In this document: in pieces, positions 25,996 through 35,553 of the stretch
How the letters are laid out: each line of letters opens with the position of its first letter
Numbering within the stretch: position 1 is the first letter of the stretch
Assembly: GCF_001598215.1 (NCBI RefSeq)
Contig: NZ_BCXJ01000001.1
Coordinates: forward strand, 496,001 to 560,000
Length of the DNA stretch: 64,000 bases
Source of the DNA: Shouchella clausii
Lineage (GTDB): Bacteria; Bacillota; Bacilli; Bacillales; Bacillaceae_D
Reading direction: 5' to 3'
Translations under genes and position numbers: made by a program
Notes under the pieces: generated by a model
What the model was told of the DNA's origin: nothing
What the model saw: only the letters and a program-made list of their open reading frames with translations
Database searches by the model: none

Positions 25996-26886
25996 TCATA
26001 GGTTTTCTTTTAAACGTTTTACTATTTTCATATAGTCATCAGGATCAATTCCTGGCGCAAACATTTCCGGTTTTTCTTCAAAGTCTGGCACAGGCGCCCC
26101 TTCAGGCATGCCATCAATGACGCGAAGCGGCTCGCCTGTTTCTGGGTTTTCCCCTTTCCAAATTTGGCGAATGTCCCGGTACTCAGGTTCATCCCATGTA
26201 TAAAGGACATTGTAGAGGCCTTGGTCCATATATTTGCGGGCAGTTTCAAACGCATTGTTGTCGGGATGGGGGACTGGAAGCATTTTTCCGATATCGACGC
26301 CTGTAGCGACTTTAATCGCTTTCGCATAAGCGATAATATGCGTGCCTCCTCGCACAAGCAAATAGCCGCATAATTCTCTTGCAGTTGGGTTAGTTGTCAT
26401 TTCGTACACGCGCATCTTATGTAGTCGCGCCCCTATTTCGAGAACGTAGTTATGGAGTAAATCTTCGACCAATACACCGGAATTAGTGACAAAATCGCCG
26501 TTCCATGGGCGTCCCATGCCGTCCCCTGGATAGGACGTTTGCGCGGTTGTCGTAAAATGGAGGGAATAGCGTTTATCTTTGCCGTTTTGCAGTGGCGCTG
26601 TGTCTGGATCCCCTGGGAACGTGTTTCCATACGACATTAAATTAATCGCATTGGCGACCAACTCGACATGGCCAAACTCCTCAGCCGTAATGCTAGCAAT
26701 TAAATCGTAAAACGGTTTGTATTTCTTTTTCCCCCTAAAATTGAACGATTGGAACATGTAGTTGTTTAACGTCGACATTTCGCCAAACTTGCCGCCCATC
26801 AACTCTTGCACGGCTGCCGCACCGTTTGCATCGCCATGCTCTGGGCGCGGCAACTCAATCGCAATTCTGTTCACTCGTTTCATCAT
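25996..26886 (-). CDS. Manganese catalase (CotJC/YdbD type)
   Basis: 296 residues. Di-manganese ligand helices are visible: FGEMSTLNNYMFQSFNF, the ExxH-type helix TAEEFGHVELVANAINLM and GARLHKMRVYEMTTN with RGGTHIIAYAKAI. It decomposes hydrogen peroxide; relatives are spore-coat or forespore proteins. GGGAGGAA lies about 8 nt before the ATG at 26886. The DUF2642 gene 65 nt upstream in the same direction is probably its operon partner. Confidence 0.9.
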   Translation of the reverse strand: MMKRVNRIAIELPRPEHGDANGAAAVQELMGGKFGEMSTLNNYMFQSFNFRGKKKYKPFYDLIASITAEEFGHVELVANAINLMSYGNTFPGDPDTAPLQNGKDKRYSLHFTTTAQTSYPGDGMGRPWNGDFVTNSGVLVEDLLHNYVLEIGARLHKMRVYEMTTNPTARELCGYLLVRGGTHIIAYAKAIKVATGVDIGKMLPVPHPDNNAFETARKYMDQGLYNVLYTWDEPEYRDIRQIWKGENPETGEPLRVIDGMPEGAPVPDFEEKPEMFAPGIDPDDYMKIVKRLKENL

Positions 26887-26951
26887 AAGCATTTCCTCCC
26901 TATTCAGTAGCCCATACGCTCATGCATATGCGCCAGGGAGGATGTCTTAGT

Positions 26952-27188
26952 TCAATTTTTCTGTTTAGCTTGGTGTACCTTAGCTGGATGCACCCAGATG
27001 ATTTGCTGGCTGCGGACATAAAAGGGAGTCCCGCCCATTTCCACAACAAGATGGTCAGGTTGGACCGCTTTAAGTATGCCTCTCAACGCCCCCCGTGTCG
27101 TCTGCACACCGATGGTGGTGCCTACTTGTTTCGCCAACATGCCGTACACATAAGGATCATGCAATTGCCATTCAGCTTTGTTGCTCAT
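26952..27188 (-). CDS. DUF2642 (YuzF-like) small protein
   Basis: 78 residues, Met at 27188 with AAAGGAGAG about 5 nt upstream. The Sm-like core GTTIGVQTTRGALRGILKAVQPDHLVVE and PFYVRSQQIIWVHP is the DUF2642 pattern of spore-associated proteins in Bacillus. It precedes the manganese catalase gene, which fits a late-sporulation unit. Exact function unknown. Confidence 0.7.
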   Translation of the reverse strand: MSNKAEWQLHDPYVYGMLAKQVGTTIGVQTTRGALRGILKAVQPDHLVVEMGGTPFYVRSQQIIWVHPAKVHQAKQKN

Positions 27189-27339
27189 TTGATCTCTCCT
27201 TTGCCTCTTGGTGTAGGCAGTATATGCACGACAAAACAAATGGGGAAGTTGCCTATATAGGAAAATTCTTCAAAGCGAGCGCAAGCATTTAAAGAAGGAA
27301 GCGTGGCGCGCCCACTTATCTAGTGTAGGCCAAACGATG

Positions 27340-27462
27340 TTAATGCCCAGAATCTACTTTTCCATCTGTCTGTATGACGGATGGATGGCTTTCTCCCCAT
27401 GTGTGAGGGGCAATCGAGACGCATACTAATGCAACTGCGAATACGAGCAATCCCTTTTTCAT
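27340..27462 (-). CDS. Phr signal-peptide precursor, partner of the rap at 27459
   Basis: A 40-residue frame whose ATG overlaps the rap stop as ATGA (27462-27459). AGGAG stands about 9 nt upstream, inside the rap end. It opens MKKG, has a hydrophobic export core (LLVFAVALVCVSIA) and a polar 20-residue tail (ESHPSVIQTDGKVDSGH). This is the Phr precursor layout, giving a secreted short peptide that would inhibit the overlapping rap product. The exact mature peptide is not identifiable here. Confidence 0.78.
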   Translation of the reverse strand: MKKGLLVFAVALVCVSIAPHTWGESHPSVIQTDGKVDSGH

Positions 27463-28559
27463 TCCTGATCGACTCCTAGCTTAAAGAAATTTTGCCGTGC
27501 ATGGTAGGCAATTTTTAAATACTTTAACGCTAATTCTTCACGGCCGATTTGCGCAAAAAACGTGCTTGCTTCCTCGGCGATTTCATCCACTTCAAAGTCC
27601 ATGCCACGGCCTTCAAGATCTTTTAAAGCTTTGTCAATGAGTGATGGATCAGAGTTTACATACAAACCGGTAGTAGCTAAACATTTTGCTTTGTATTCAT
27701 GATTGTCAAAATAGTGGGCTCCTGTATATGCTTTTTTCAAATGAGGCTCTGCTTCTGCCGGTAAATTCATGCGATACAACGTATTGGCCAAGTCATGTTC
27801 GCTTTTCGCTCCAAGAATGTGGTTGCCTAGTTCTTTAACAGATAAGGCCTTTTCAAAATAATGCTTTGCGCTCCTGTAATTTTTTTCCCTTACGGCATTT
27901 AATCCTAATGCCCTTAACGCAATCACTTTTGCCGTTGAATGGTTTTCTGCCGCCATCATCGCTTCTTTGAATAGACGCGAGGCTTTCTCGTGCTCCCCTG
28001 TTTCTGAATAAATGCCGCCAAGTATGACTTGGCAGAAGACAACCCTTTCCGTGAAACCTAAACGCTTGAACGCCACCAAGGCTTCTTCGATGTGGGAGGC
28101 GGCATATGGGTATTGGCTTATCCGATATAAGGAAGAACCCATATAGTAGTGGAAATCGGCTTTTTCGGCTTTGTCTTCAATATTTTCAAGCAGGCGCTCT
28201 GCTTTACGAAAAAGACGAATGGCGGAGCGGTAACGCTCGTTCATGAATTCATTTTGTCCGCTAACAAAGAAATAGAGATATTTAAGCAAATGATCCATTG
28301 AGTTTTCTACAACCGTACTTGCCTGTTGCATGGCATGATTGTCTTTCCCGCCTTTGCCTACCTGGTTCATCATAATATGATGCCGAAACTCAACTAATGA
28401 ATAATAGGATAGCATCCGGTCATTTGGTTCCATTTGTTCAATCATGCTATCGACTTCTTCTTTAAGCTGAATCGATTGTTCTACAGACCTGGCAATAATA
28501 CAGCTGTACCACTCAACAATTTTAGCCCCTACTTCTTCCGGTGATAAGGCCACAGACAT
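27459..28559 (-). CDS. Rap-family TPR regulator
   Basis: 366 residues and close to the rap at 11284 (shared EWYSCIIARSVEQ, RYRSAIRLFRKAERLLE, FHYYMGSSLYRISQYPYA). N-terminal three-helix bundle, then seven or so TPR units. Translationally coupled to phr by an ATGA overlap. Expected to be a cytoplasmic phosphatase or binding inhibitor acting on a response regulator of sporulation or competence, turned off by its Phr peptide. Confidence 0.9.
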   Translation of the reverse strand: MSVALSPEEVGAKIVEWYSCIIARSVEQSIQLKEEVDSMIEQMEPNDRMLSYYSLVEFRHHIMMNQVGKGGKDNHAMQQASTVVENSMDHLLKYLYFFVSGQNEFMNERYRSAIRLFRKAERLLENIEDKAEKADFHYYMGSSLYRISQYPYAASHIEEALVAFKRLGFTERVVFCQVILGGIYSETGEHEKASRLFKEAMMAAENHSTAKVIALRALGLNAVREKNYRSAKHYFEKALSVKELGNHILGAKSEHDLANTLYRMNLPAEAEPHLKKAYTGAHYFDNHEYKAKCLATTGLYVNSDPSLIDKALKDLEGRGMDFEVDEIAEEASTFFAQIGREELALKYLKIAYHARQNFFKLGVDQE

Positions 28560-29040
28560 AGTCTACTTCCCCCCTCTGGATCGACGACGACATCGTTCAT
28601 ACTTAAATTATTATAGTAGTAAAGCCGTAATAGAGTAAGAGTTTTTTATATTCTCAACAAAAAAGCGACAAGGAGAAATACGAGTACCAATCTTGTCCCG
28701 AAAAGGCGAGAAAATGGAGCTTACTTACATGCGCTCCCTAAGCACACAGCCAATCGCGCATCAAATATGTATAAAGAAGTGTTCATGCCGTTTCATAACC
28801 TTGATACGATAAAGCATATGAGTGGCTTTTCCCTCGTATTCGTTCCCTTTCTTAAGGGTGCCACTCTCTAAGTAGGTGTGTGGATGACATTTTTAGCTCA
28901 AGTTAGCCTCCTACTAGGCGTTCGCCGCACTCCTTGCGGGTTCCTCCGTTAATATTATAGCCATTAAGTTGGCTTTTTTGTTTAAGCGAGAATGTGCCTC
29001 GTGAAGGGCCAGTCTATGTTTTGCAATTATTTTCAGAAAA
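28560..29040. other. Intergenic region without a supported gene
   Basis: About 480 nt upstream of the rap gene and before the iclR promoter. I see one short hairpin (AGCC/GGCT at 28959-28974) followed by T6, which may be a weak terminator, and no frame with a convincing start and ribosome site. Confidence 0.5.
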
Positions 29041-29044
29041 ATTG

Positions 29045-29109
29045 TTGACGCTCTCCTCATGTACAGTTATAATTTTCATATAAGGAAAATTAGTTTTCAC
29101 TATGTGAAA
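29045..29109 (+). promoter_or_regulatory. Sigma-A promoter and operator of the iclR-TRAP operon
   Basis: TTGACG (29045-29050) and TATAAT (29068-29073) are spaced 17 nt, a near-perfect housekeeping promoter. Downstream, TTTCAC-TAT-GTGAAA (29095-29109) is a perfect dyad lying between the start point and the iclR ATG, well placed for repression by the IclR protein. Confidence 0.75.
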
Positions 29110-29122
29110 GTAGCTGATAGGA

Positions 29123-29875
29123 ATGGAATACCAAAACAAAAGTTTGCGAAAAGCGTTTGAAATCATTGAGTCCCTCTGTGCCAAACCGATGACAGCGACA
29201 GAGTTGTCGAAAAAGTTAAATTTAAATCCGAGTACATTGCATCGTTTTTTGGCTAATTTAGAGGCGATGGGGTACACAGAAAAGTTGAAAAACAACCAAG
29301 TCCGGTTGACGCAGCAATTTATCCAGCTAGGGAAAATGGCGCAAGCTCATTATGATGTTGAGGCATTGTCCAAACCTTACTTAAAAAAGCTTGCTGACAG
29401 TACAGGGGAAAGCGTCTTGCTGTCCTCGTTTCACCAGTTTAAAGTGACGTATTTAGACAAAATTGAAAGCTCGCAAACGGTGCGAATTGTTCTAGGGCCA
29501 GGAAGCCATGCGCCTTCTTATGCAGTCGCGTCTGGAAAACTGTTTTTGTCACAGTTGTCTCAAGAGCAGCTTGATGACTTTTTTGCGAGCGCAGAATTAA
29601 AGCCTTTTACAAAGAACACGTTTACAGATGAACAACAATTAAGAAGGGAGTTGGTGCACATTAAAGCGCAAAACTATGCCATCGATGAGGAGGAGTATGA
29701 AATTGGCTTAAAAGGGTTCGCGGCGCCAATTAGGGAGGCGACAGGCACGATGATCGCAGCGTTAAGTGTGGCTGGCGTTTCCTTGCGTTTTGACGATGAA
29801 AAAAGCAAAGCAACGATTGAACAATTGCTCCGTTATGCGGAATTGATTTCGTTTGACTTAGGGTGGAAACGTTAG
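29123..29875 (+). CDS. IclR-family transcriptional regulator
   Basis: 250 residues. Winged helix at the N-terminus (MTATELSKKLNLNPSTLHRFLANLEAMGY), ligand domain with SYAVASGKLFLS and IGLKGFAAPIREATG. IclR regulators typically control catabolic operons and bind their substrate or an intermediate. It heads the TRAP-thiolase operon, 15 nt before the binding-protein gene, and likely autoregulates through the dyad upstream. Confidence 0.88.
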   Translation: MEYQNKSLRKAFEIIESLCAKPMTATELSKKLNLNPSTLHRFLANLEAMGYTEKLKNNQVRLTQQFIQLGKMAQAHYDVEALSKPYLKKLADSTGESVLLSSFHQFKVTYLDKIESSQTVRIVLGPGSHAPSYAVASGKLFLSQLSQEQLDDFFASAELKPFTKNTFTDEQQLRRELVHIKAQNYAIDEEEYEIGLKGFAAPIREATGTMIAALSVAGVSLRFDDEKSKATIEQLLRYAELISFDLGWKR

Positions 29876-29890
29876 AGAGGAGGAGCGCTT

Positions 29891-30913
29891 ATGGGCACGA
29901 AAGCGCTTAGCATAATTTTGGTAGCGCTTACACTGTTTCTTGGAAGCTGTAGTGAACGGTCCGTTGCTGGAAATGAAAAACCCCATTATGAGTGGAAAAT
30001 GACGGTGACAGTAGGCAGTGGCTCGACATGGTATGAAGCGGCAAAAAAGTTTGCCGATGATGTGGAGGCTGAAACAAATGGCAGAATCAACATAGCGATT
30101 TTTACCAATGAACAGTTGTCAGCTGGAAGCCCGGAAGCCGGAGTGGAGCAATTGATGGATGGCACGAAGGATTTTTCTTACAATTCCACCATCATCTACG
30201 CAGGCATAGACCCTCGGTTTGGCATTTTAAGCGCGCCGTTTTTAATAAACAGTTATGAAGATGCAGAACGGATGCTGAATGGCGAGTCAGGGGCTTTAAT
30301 CAAAAATATGTTGCGTGAAAGAGGCGTCGAACCCCTTGGTTTTGCGGAAAGCGGCTTTCGGCAAATTACAAATAACACGAAGCCGATTAAAAAGCCAGAA
30401 GACTTAAAACACTTAAAAATCAGGGTGCCAAGTATGGGGGTGTTTACGACTCATTTTCGCAATCAAGAAGCCGATCCAATGACAATGGCTTTTTCTGAAG
30501 TGTATACCGCTCTTCAACAAGGCACCATCGATGGCCAAGAGAATCCTGTCGATGTTACCTATTCTTCTGGACTTTCAGAAGTGCAAAGCTATATGACGAT
30601 GTGGAATTACGTATATGACGCTTTAATCCTTGGCATGAATAAGCAGTTGTATGACTCCCTTGATCCAGAAGATCAACAACTGATTTCGAGGCTAGCCGAG
30701 GAAGCGAATGCGTATCAAATTGAGATCGCAAGAAACAAAGAAGAAAGGCAATTAGAAGAGTTAAAGGAAAAAGGAATGGACATTTATTACCCAACGGATA
30801 AAGAAATTCAACAGTTTCGTGATGCCGCTCAGCCCATATACGAGCATTTTGAAGACATTTGGGGGAAAGAAAATGTGCAAACGTTTCTAAAAGAAGCGTC
30901 TGTACAGGATTAG
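29891..30913 (+). CDS. TRAP transporter substrate-binding lipoprotein (DctP family)
   Basis: 340 residues. Lipoprotein signal with lipobox LGSC (residues 17-20), expected in a Gram-positive. DctP core segments are PEAGVEQLMDG, KIRVPSMGVF and YTALQQGTIDGQENP; the latter is the usual carboxylate-binding region. GAGGAGGAGC precedes the ATG. It captures an organic acid for the DctQM channel encoded next. Confidence 0.87.
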   Translation: MGTKALSIILVALTLFLGSCSERSVAGNEKPHYEWKMTVTVGSGSTWYEAAKKFADDVEAETNGRINIAIFTNEQLSAGSPEAGVEQLMDGTKDFSYNSTIIYAGIDPRFGILSAPFLINSYEDAERMLNGESGALIKNMLRERGVEPLGFAESGFRQITNNTKPIKKPEDLKHLKIRVPSMGVFTTHFRNQEADPMTMAFSEVYTALQQGTIDGQENPVDVTYSSGLSEVQSYMTMWNYVYDALILGMNKQLYDSLDPEDQQLISRLAEEANAYQIEIARNKEERQLEELKEKGMDIYYPTDKEIQQFRDAAQPIYEHFEDIWGKENVQTFLKEASVQD

Positions 30914-30925
30914 GGGGGAGTTTGT

Positions 30926-31441
30926 TTGAGGGGTTTGGCGATTTTTGAATATGTGTTGGTTGCCGTCTCACTTGGGACGATGTCGGTGATTACATTTGCC
31001 AATGTATTATCCCGTTATTTGTTTCATACATCTTTCTCGTTTGCTGAAGAGATTACGATCAATTTATTTGTGTTGATGACGTTTGTTGGCGCTTCGATTG
31101 CGATTAAACAACATGCACACTTCGGTTTTCGTTTTATTTATGACAAGTTGAGCGGAATGTGGAAACGAATGGCTTTAACGGCGACTTGTTTGTTGATGGT
31201 CGTTTTTCTCAGCTGCATGCTCTATTTCTCCATTGAGCTCGTTTTGGCACAGGCAGAACGGGGCCGGGTGACGCCGGCTTTAAGCATACCCCAGTGGCTG
31301 TTTACTTCTGCGCTTCCCCTCGGTAGCCTGCTCTGTTTAGTAAGGACGGTTGAAATGTGGGTGAACGAAAGGAAAAGGCTCACGCAAGGGGGAGAGAAGG
31401 ATCGGAAGGCGGAAATGGCAGCGAAAGAGGTGAATGGGTAA
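30926..31441 (+). CDS. TRAP transporter small permease (DctQ)
   Basis: 171 residues with four membrane helices, TTG start preceded by GGGGGGAG. FEYVLVAVSLG, FAEEITINLFVLMTFVGASIA and a C-terminal basic tail fit DctQ subunits. The stop overlaps the DctM start by 1 nt, so the two are translationally coupled. Confidence 0.85.
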   Translation: MRGLAIFEYVLVAVSLGTMSVITFANVLSRYLFHTSFSFAEEITINLFVLMTFVGASIAIKQHAHFGFRFIYDKLSGMWKRMALTATCLLMVVFLSCMLYFSIELVLAQAERGRVTPALSIPQWLFTSALPLGSLLCLVRTVEMWVNERKRLTQGGEKDRKAEMAAKEVNG

Positions 31442-32772
31442 TGTTATCGGCGTTGCTCTTTGTATTGTTCTTCTGTTTGTTGTTGATCCATGTGCCTGTT
31501 GCCTTTGCATTAGGCGTATCAGCATTGGTCATTCTTGTGTTGGACTCTGGATTTTCGTCATTGGCGCTTCTCCCTAGCATTATGTACTCTTCCATTTCTT
31601 CATTTACGTTATTGGCAATCCCATTTTTCGTGTTAGCTGGCGTTATTATGAGCTATTCAGGCATCTCCAAACGGCTTGTTGACTTTGCCTACCTTTGTTT
31701 TGGCCATAAGCAAAACGGCATTGTCATCGTCGCGATTGTAGCTGCGTTGTTTTTCTCAGCTATTTCTGGCTCGGGACCGGCGACAGTCGCCGCTATGGGG
31801 GCGATCCTCATTCCTGCACTCGTCAAGAATGGCTTTAACAAAAACAGTGCTTCGGCATTGATTGCCAGTTCAGGCGCACTAGGGATTATTTTGCCGCCAA
31901 GCATTGCCTTTATCATTTTTGGCGTGATTGCCAATGACTTTGTTGGCATTTCGATTAGCCGCCTGTTTGTCGCTGGCATCATCCCCGGCCTTTTGCTTGC
32001 CGCTGGCCTTCTCTGCGCCAGCATGTTTGCGAGTAAGCGCGCCTCCCACTTACAAACAAAGAACAAGCGCCCTGATGAAGCGGCAGCCAGCATTGAACGC
32101 GCCTCTTTGACATCGATTTTGAAAGCGTTTTATCGGGCTCTTTTTGGGTTGCTCGTTCCTGTCATCATTATGGGCGGCATTTATTCAGGCGTGTTTACGC
32201 CAACGGAGGCTGCCGTTGTGGCCGTGTTTTATGCATTGCTCGTTGGCGTTGTGTTTTATCGAGAAATAAAGCTTAAACATCTCGGCCGGATTTTAGTCGA
32301 TGCATCTGTACAGTCAGCGGTCATTATGTTCATCATTGGCGCTGCCTCGTTGTTCTCTTATCTCGTGACGACGCAACATGTAGCTGAATTAATGACACAA
32401 GCAGTGTTAGATGTGACAGAGAACCGTGTACTTCTTTTGTTTCTAACTGCTGTGATTTTGTTAGTGATTGGCGCGTTTATAGACGCGATTTCCGCATTTT
32501 ATATCTTTGTGCCGATTTTGATGCCGATTTTGCTTGAAGTTGGTGTTGACCCGACTACGATCGGCGTGCTTATGACGGTCGCATTGGCAATTGGCCTTTT
32601 TACGCCGCCTGTAGGGTTGAATTTATTTGTGGCCAGTGGCATTTCCGGTGTACCGACTGAACAGATTGTAAAGGGAATTGGTCCATTTCTAATCTCTTCT
32701 ATCATTGTGTTGCTAATCGTGATGTATGTTCCAGCTGTATCCAATTGGTTGCCTGATTTATTGAATCTCTAA
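31441..32772 (+). CDS. TRAP transporter large permease (DctM)
   Basis: 443 residues with about twelve membrane helices. Typical DctM motifs are LAIPFFVLAGVIMS, AISGSGPATVAAMG, SGALGIILPPSIAF, FTPTEAAVVAVFYA and LFTPPVGLNLFVASG. It forms the ion-coupled channel with DctQ. The ATG at 31441 overlaps the dctQ stop. Substrate specificity is set by DctP and is not identified. Confidence 0.9.
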   Translation: MLSALLFVLFFCLLLIHVPVAFALGVSALVILVLDSGFSSLALLPSIMYSSISSFTLLAIPFFVLAGVIMSYSGISKRLVDFAYLCFGHKQNGIVIVAIVAALFFSAISGSGPATVAAMGAILIPALVKNGFNKNSASALIASSGALGIILPPSIAFIIFGVIANDFVGISISRLFVAGIIPGLLLAAGLLCASMFASKRASHLQTKNKRPDEAAASIERASLTSILKAFYRALFGLLVPVIIMGGIYSGVFTPTEAAVVAVFYALLVGVVFYREIKLKHLGRILVDASVQSAVIMFIIGAASLFSYLVTTQHVAELMTQAVLDVTENRVLLLFLTAVILLVIGAFIDAISAFYIFVPILMPILLEVGVDPTTIGVLMTVALAIGLFTPPVGLNLFVASGISGVPTEQIVKGIGPFLISSIIVLLIVMYVPAVSNWLPDLLNL

Positions 32773-32792
32773 ATAAAAAGGAGTGGACAGAA

Positions 32793-33560
32793 ATGTCGAA
32801 AATGGTAGGGAAAGTCTCAATCGTAACAGGAGCTGCACGGGGAATTGGCGCCGCTGCTGCAATTGAATTAGCTAGGGAAGGAGCCGATGTCGTTTTAGTC
32901 GATGTGCTGTCTTGTGAACAGACAAAGGAAACGATTGCAAACGATGTTGCTGCTGCCCAAGTTGTTTGTTATGAGGTAGACGTAAAAAATCGCGATGAAG
33001 TGGAAGGCCTGATGAAGGCGGTTTATCGCCAATTCGGCCGAATGGATGTTGTCGTCAACAATGCCGGCACTTGTTGCCGTTACGACTTGGAATCGATGAC
33101 AGATGAAATGTGGCATCGAGACATTGACACAAATTTGCGTGGGACCTTTTTAATGACACAGACAGCGATCTATCCGTATATGAAACAACAAGGCAACGGC
33201 AAAATCATTAACATTAGTTCGATCTCTGGTATTATGGGCGGCCCTTTTGCCTTTAATGAGGGCGAAAAAGCGGAGCGATCAGGGCCGGCTTATGCGGCCT
33301 CCAAAGGTGGCGTGATTGCGTTTACCCGCTGGGTCGCCAAAGAAGTAGGCCGTTTAGGGATTACATGCAACAGCATTGCGCCAGGCCCAGTAGCAACGGA
33401 GATCACGAAAGGAATGAACTACCCATTGGCCAATCAAGTGATCCAACGGATGGGAACGCCAGAAGATATTGCAGCAGCCGTTGTCTATTTAGCGTCTCCC
33501 CAAGCCGACTATGTGACAGGCGAAGTATTAAAAGTATGCGGAGGAAGTGCGATCGGATAA
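32793..33560 (+). CDS. Short-chain dehydrogenase/reductase
   Basis: 255 residues, classical SDR. Cofactor loop TGAARGIG near residue 12, NNAGT, catalytic Ser-Ser region NISSISG and YAASKGG with the Tyr-x-x-x-Lys pair, and the NSIAPGPVATEI lid. Asp in VLVDV favours NAD over NADP. In this operon it is the only dehydrogenase, so it probably oxidises the beta-hydroxyl of the acid or its CoA ester before thiolysis (inference). Confidence 0.88.
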   Translation: MSKMVGKVSIVTGAARGIGAAAAIELAREGADVVLVDVLSCEQTKETIANDVAAAQVVCYEVDVKNRDEVEGLMKAVYRQFGRMDVVVNNAGTCCRYDLESMTDEMWHRDIDTNLRGTFLMTQTAIYPYMKQQGNGKIINISSISGIMGGPFAFNEGEKAERSGPAYAASKGGVIAFTRWVAKEVGRLGITCNSIAPGPVATEITKGMNYPLANQVIQRMGTPEDIAAAVVYLASPQADYVTGEVLKVCGGSAIG

Positions 33561-33577
33561 CAAGAGGGAGTGATGAA

Positions 33578-34066
33578 ATGAAGGAGCGTGTATCTCATCT
33601 CTTTAAGGCATCGGAGAGCCAAACCTATTTCGGTTCGATTTGTGCTGGAGAAGACTTGATGGATAAAATCCTTGAGTTAAGTGAACAAAACGGCATTCGT
33701 TCAGGGATGGTCACCTGCATTGGCTCGCTGAAGCAAGCCGGTTTCACGGTTTTTAAAATGAAAAACGGGCGTCCAGACGGCTATGCCCCACCTACCGTTA
33801 TTGCTGAACCGGTGGAACTGATTCAAGCAACTGGGTTTATTTGTGAAGATGAGCATGGAAAACTGGATCTTCATTTACATGGCATTATTGAAAAACAAGA
33901 TGAAACGGTATGGGCGGGCCATTTTTTAAGGGGTTACAACAAAGTATGCATTACGGCAGAATATTGCGTCATTAGCGCTGGCCATGTAACGGGGAAACGC
34001 CACTACGATCCGAGTCTAGGTTACAAGGTTATCAATTTTCACCATAGCGATGTAGGAGGGGATTAA
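33578..34066 (+). CDS. PPC/DUF296-domain protein
   Basis: 162 residues. The reading fits the PPC (plant and prokaryote conserved)/DUF296 fold: GIRSGMVTCIGSLKQA, LDLHLHGII and WAGHFLRG. The paired His (LHLHG) plus later GH recall the metal-site His of prokaryotic PPC proteins. It begins 17 nt after the SDR stop and ends directly on the next start codon, so it belongs to the catabolic operon; its catalytic or regulatory role there is unknown. The upstream in-frame extension overlaps the SDR gene and is not used. Confidence 0.75.
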   Translation: MKERVSHLFKASESQTYFGSICAGEDLMDKILELSEQNGIRSGMVTCIGSLKQAGFTVFKMKNGRPDGYAPPTVIAEPVELIQATGFICEDEHGKLDLHLHGIIEKQDETVWAGHFLRGYNKVCITAEYCVISAGHVTGKRHYDPSLGYKVINFHHSDVGGD

Positions 34067-35551
34067 ATGGAAACGATTGGAGCGCTCGCCAAAAAAGCCA
34101 TGCTCCAGCATATTGATAACGTTGCCGTCATCGATGAAGGAGGGGCGCTTACGTTTGGCCAGTTAAAGAAACGCGCCTGCCAGCTCGCCAATGCTTTATT
34201 GCAAAGTGGATTAAAAAAAGGGGACCGAGTGGCTACGCTCATGTCCAACCGCAAGGAGCATATTGAAATCGATGCGGCGATCGCATTTGCTGGACTAGTG
34301 AAAGTGCCAGTCAACTACCGCCTCCATCCAAAAGAAGCGACTTATATCATTGAAAATGCAGGAGCGAGCGTCGTCATTGGCGAGAGGCAGTTGCTGGCAG
34401 GCCTCTCCGTGAACGTCGAACGAATCGACATAGAGGAAGCGTACGAACCGTTTTTACAAACTCAAAGCGACGATTTTCCCGATACCGCTGTTGAAGAAGA
34501 CGACCTTTTTGCGATTATGTACACATCAGGGACAACCGGGAAACCGAAAGGGGCGATGCTCACACACAGAAACATGATAGCGGGCGCGCTTTCGCTTATT
34601 CAAGCCTGTGAGATCACGTATGGCGACACGATCGGGCATGTCGCCCCTTTAACGCACGGAACGAACTTTTTGGCGCAAACCGCATGGTTCTATGGGCTGA
34701 AGCAAGTCGTCTTTAAAAAGTTTGAGCCGAGCGGATTTATCGATGAATTGGAAGAACATCAAGTGACGGTAATGTTCATGGTGCCGACACTCGTCAACTT
34801 AATGATTCATGACCCGTGCTTTGATCCTGTTAAATTGCGAAGCCTTAAATCGATTAATATGGCTGGCGCGCCGATTGCTGTCCCTAAATTGCAAAAAGCA
34901 TTAACGGCTCTCGGTCCAAAGCTTGCGGAAACGTATGGCCTCGTTGAAGCGCCAATGGCAATTACGATAATGCCAAAACAGCAGCTCGGGACGAGGCCGA
35001 GCTCTTGCGGGGCGATCGGGCCATTTGCAGAAGTGAAAATCGTCGCGGCAAACGGCGAAGAGGCGCCCGTTGGCGAAATCGGCGAAGTCGCCTGCCGTGG
35101 CTCGCTTGTGATGAACGGCTATTGGCAGAATGAAACAGCAACGGCTGAAGCAATAAGGGATGGCTGGTTTTATACCGGCGACTTAGGCTGGCTTGACGAC
35201 AAAGGCTACTTGCATCTTATGGATCGGGCCAAGGACGTTATCATTACCGGCGGTCTGAACGTCTATCCGCGAGAAGTCGAAGAAGTGCTCAATCAACATC
35301 CAGCTGTGAAAGAAACGTGCGTCTTTGGTGGCCCAGATGAAAAATGGGGAGAACGGATTTGTGCCCATGTCGTATTGCAGGCTGGCGCTGCCCCTGTCAC
35401 GGAAGAAGCGCTCATTGTCCATTGCACGGAGCATTTGGCCCGTTATAAAAAGCCGAAAGTGATTGAATTTGTACAGGAACTGCCAAAAAACAGCTATGGA
35501 AAGATAGTGCGGAAAACATTGCGAAACCAATACAAAAAGGCAGGTGTCTGA
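34067..35551 (+). CDS. AMP-forming acyl-CoA ligase
   Basis: 494 residues, adenylate-forming enzyme. P-loop YTSGTTGKPKGAMLTH near residue 152, A5 motif ETYGLVEAP, YTGDLGWLD (A7), hinge KDVIITGGLNVYPREVEE and catalytic Lys in NSYGKIVRK. It would convert the imported acid to its CoA thioester. It starts at the base after the PPC stop codon and ends 2 nt before the thiolase gene. Confidence 0.9.
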   Translation: METIGALAKKAMLQHIDNVAVIDEGGALTFGQLKKRACQLANALLQSGLKKGDRVATLMSNRKEHIEIDAAIAFAGLVKVPVNYRLHPKEATYIIENAGASVVIGERQLLAGLSVNVERIDIEEAYEPFLQTQSDDFPDTAVEEDDLFAIMYTSGTTGKPKGAMLTHRNMIAGALSLIQACEITYGDTIGHVAPLTHGTNFLAQTAWFYGLKQVVFKKFEPSGFIDELEEHQVTVMFMVPTLVNLMIHDPCFDPVKLRSLKSINMAGAPIAVPKLQKALTALGPKLAETYGLVEAPMAITIMPKQQLGTRPSSCGAIGPFAEVKIVAANGEEAPVGEIGEVACRGSLVMNGYWQNETATAEAIRDGWFYTGDLGWLDDKGYLHLMDRAKDVIITGGLNVYPREVEEVLNQHPAVKETCVFGGPDEKWGERICAHVVLQAGAAPVTEEALIVHCTEHLARYKKPKVIEFVQELPKNSYGKIVRKTLRNQYKKAGV

Positions 35552-35553
35552 AC

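Noticed and set aside
26922-27260. 112-codon plus-strand frame
   Set aside because: It is the antisense of the DUF2642 gene, which has the better start and family match.
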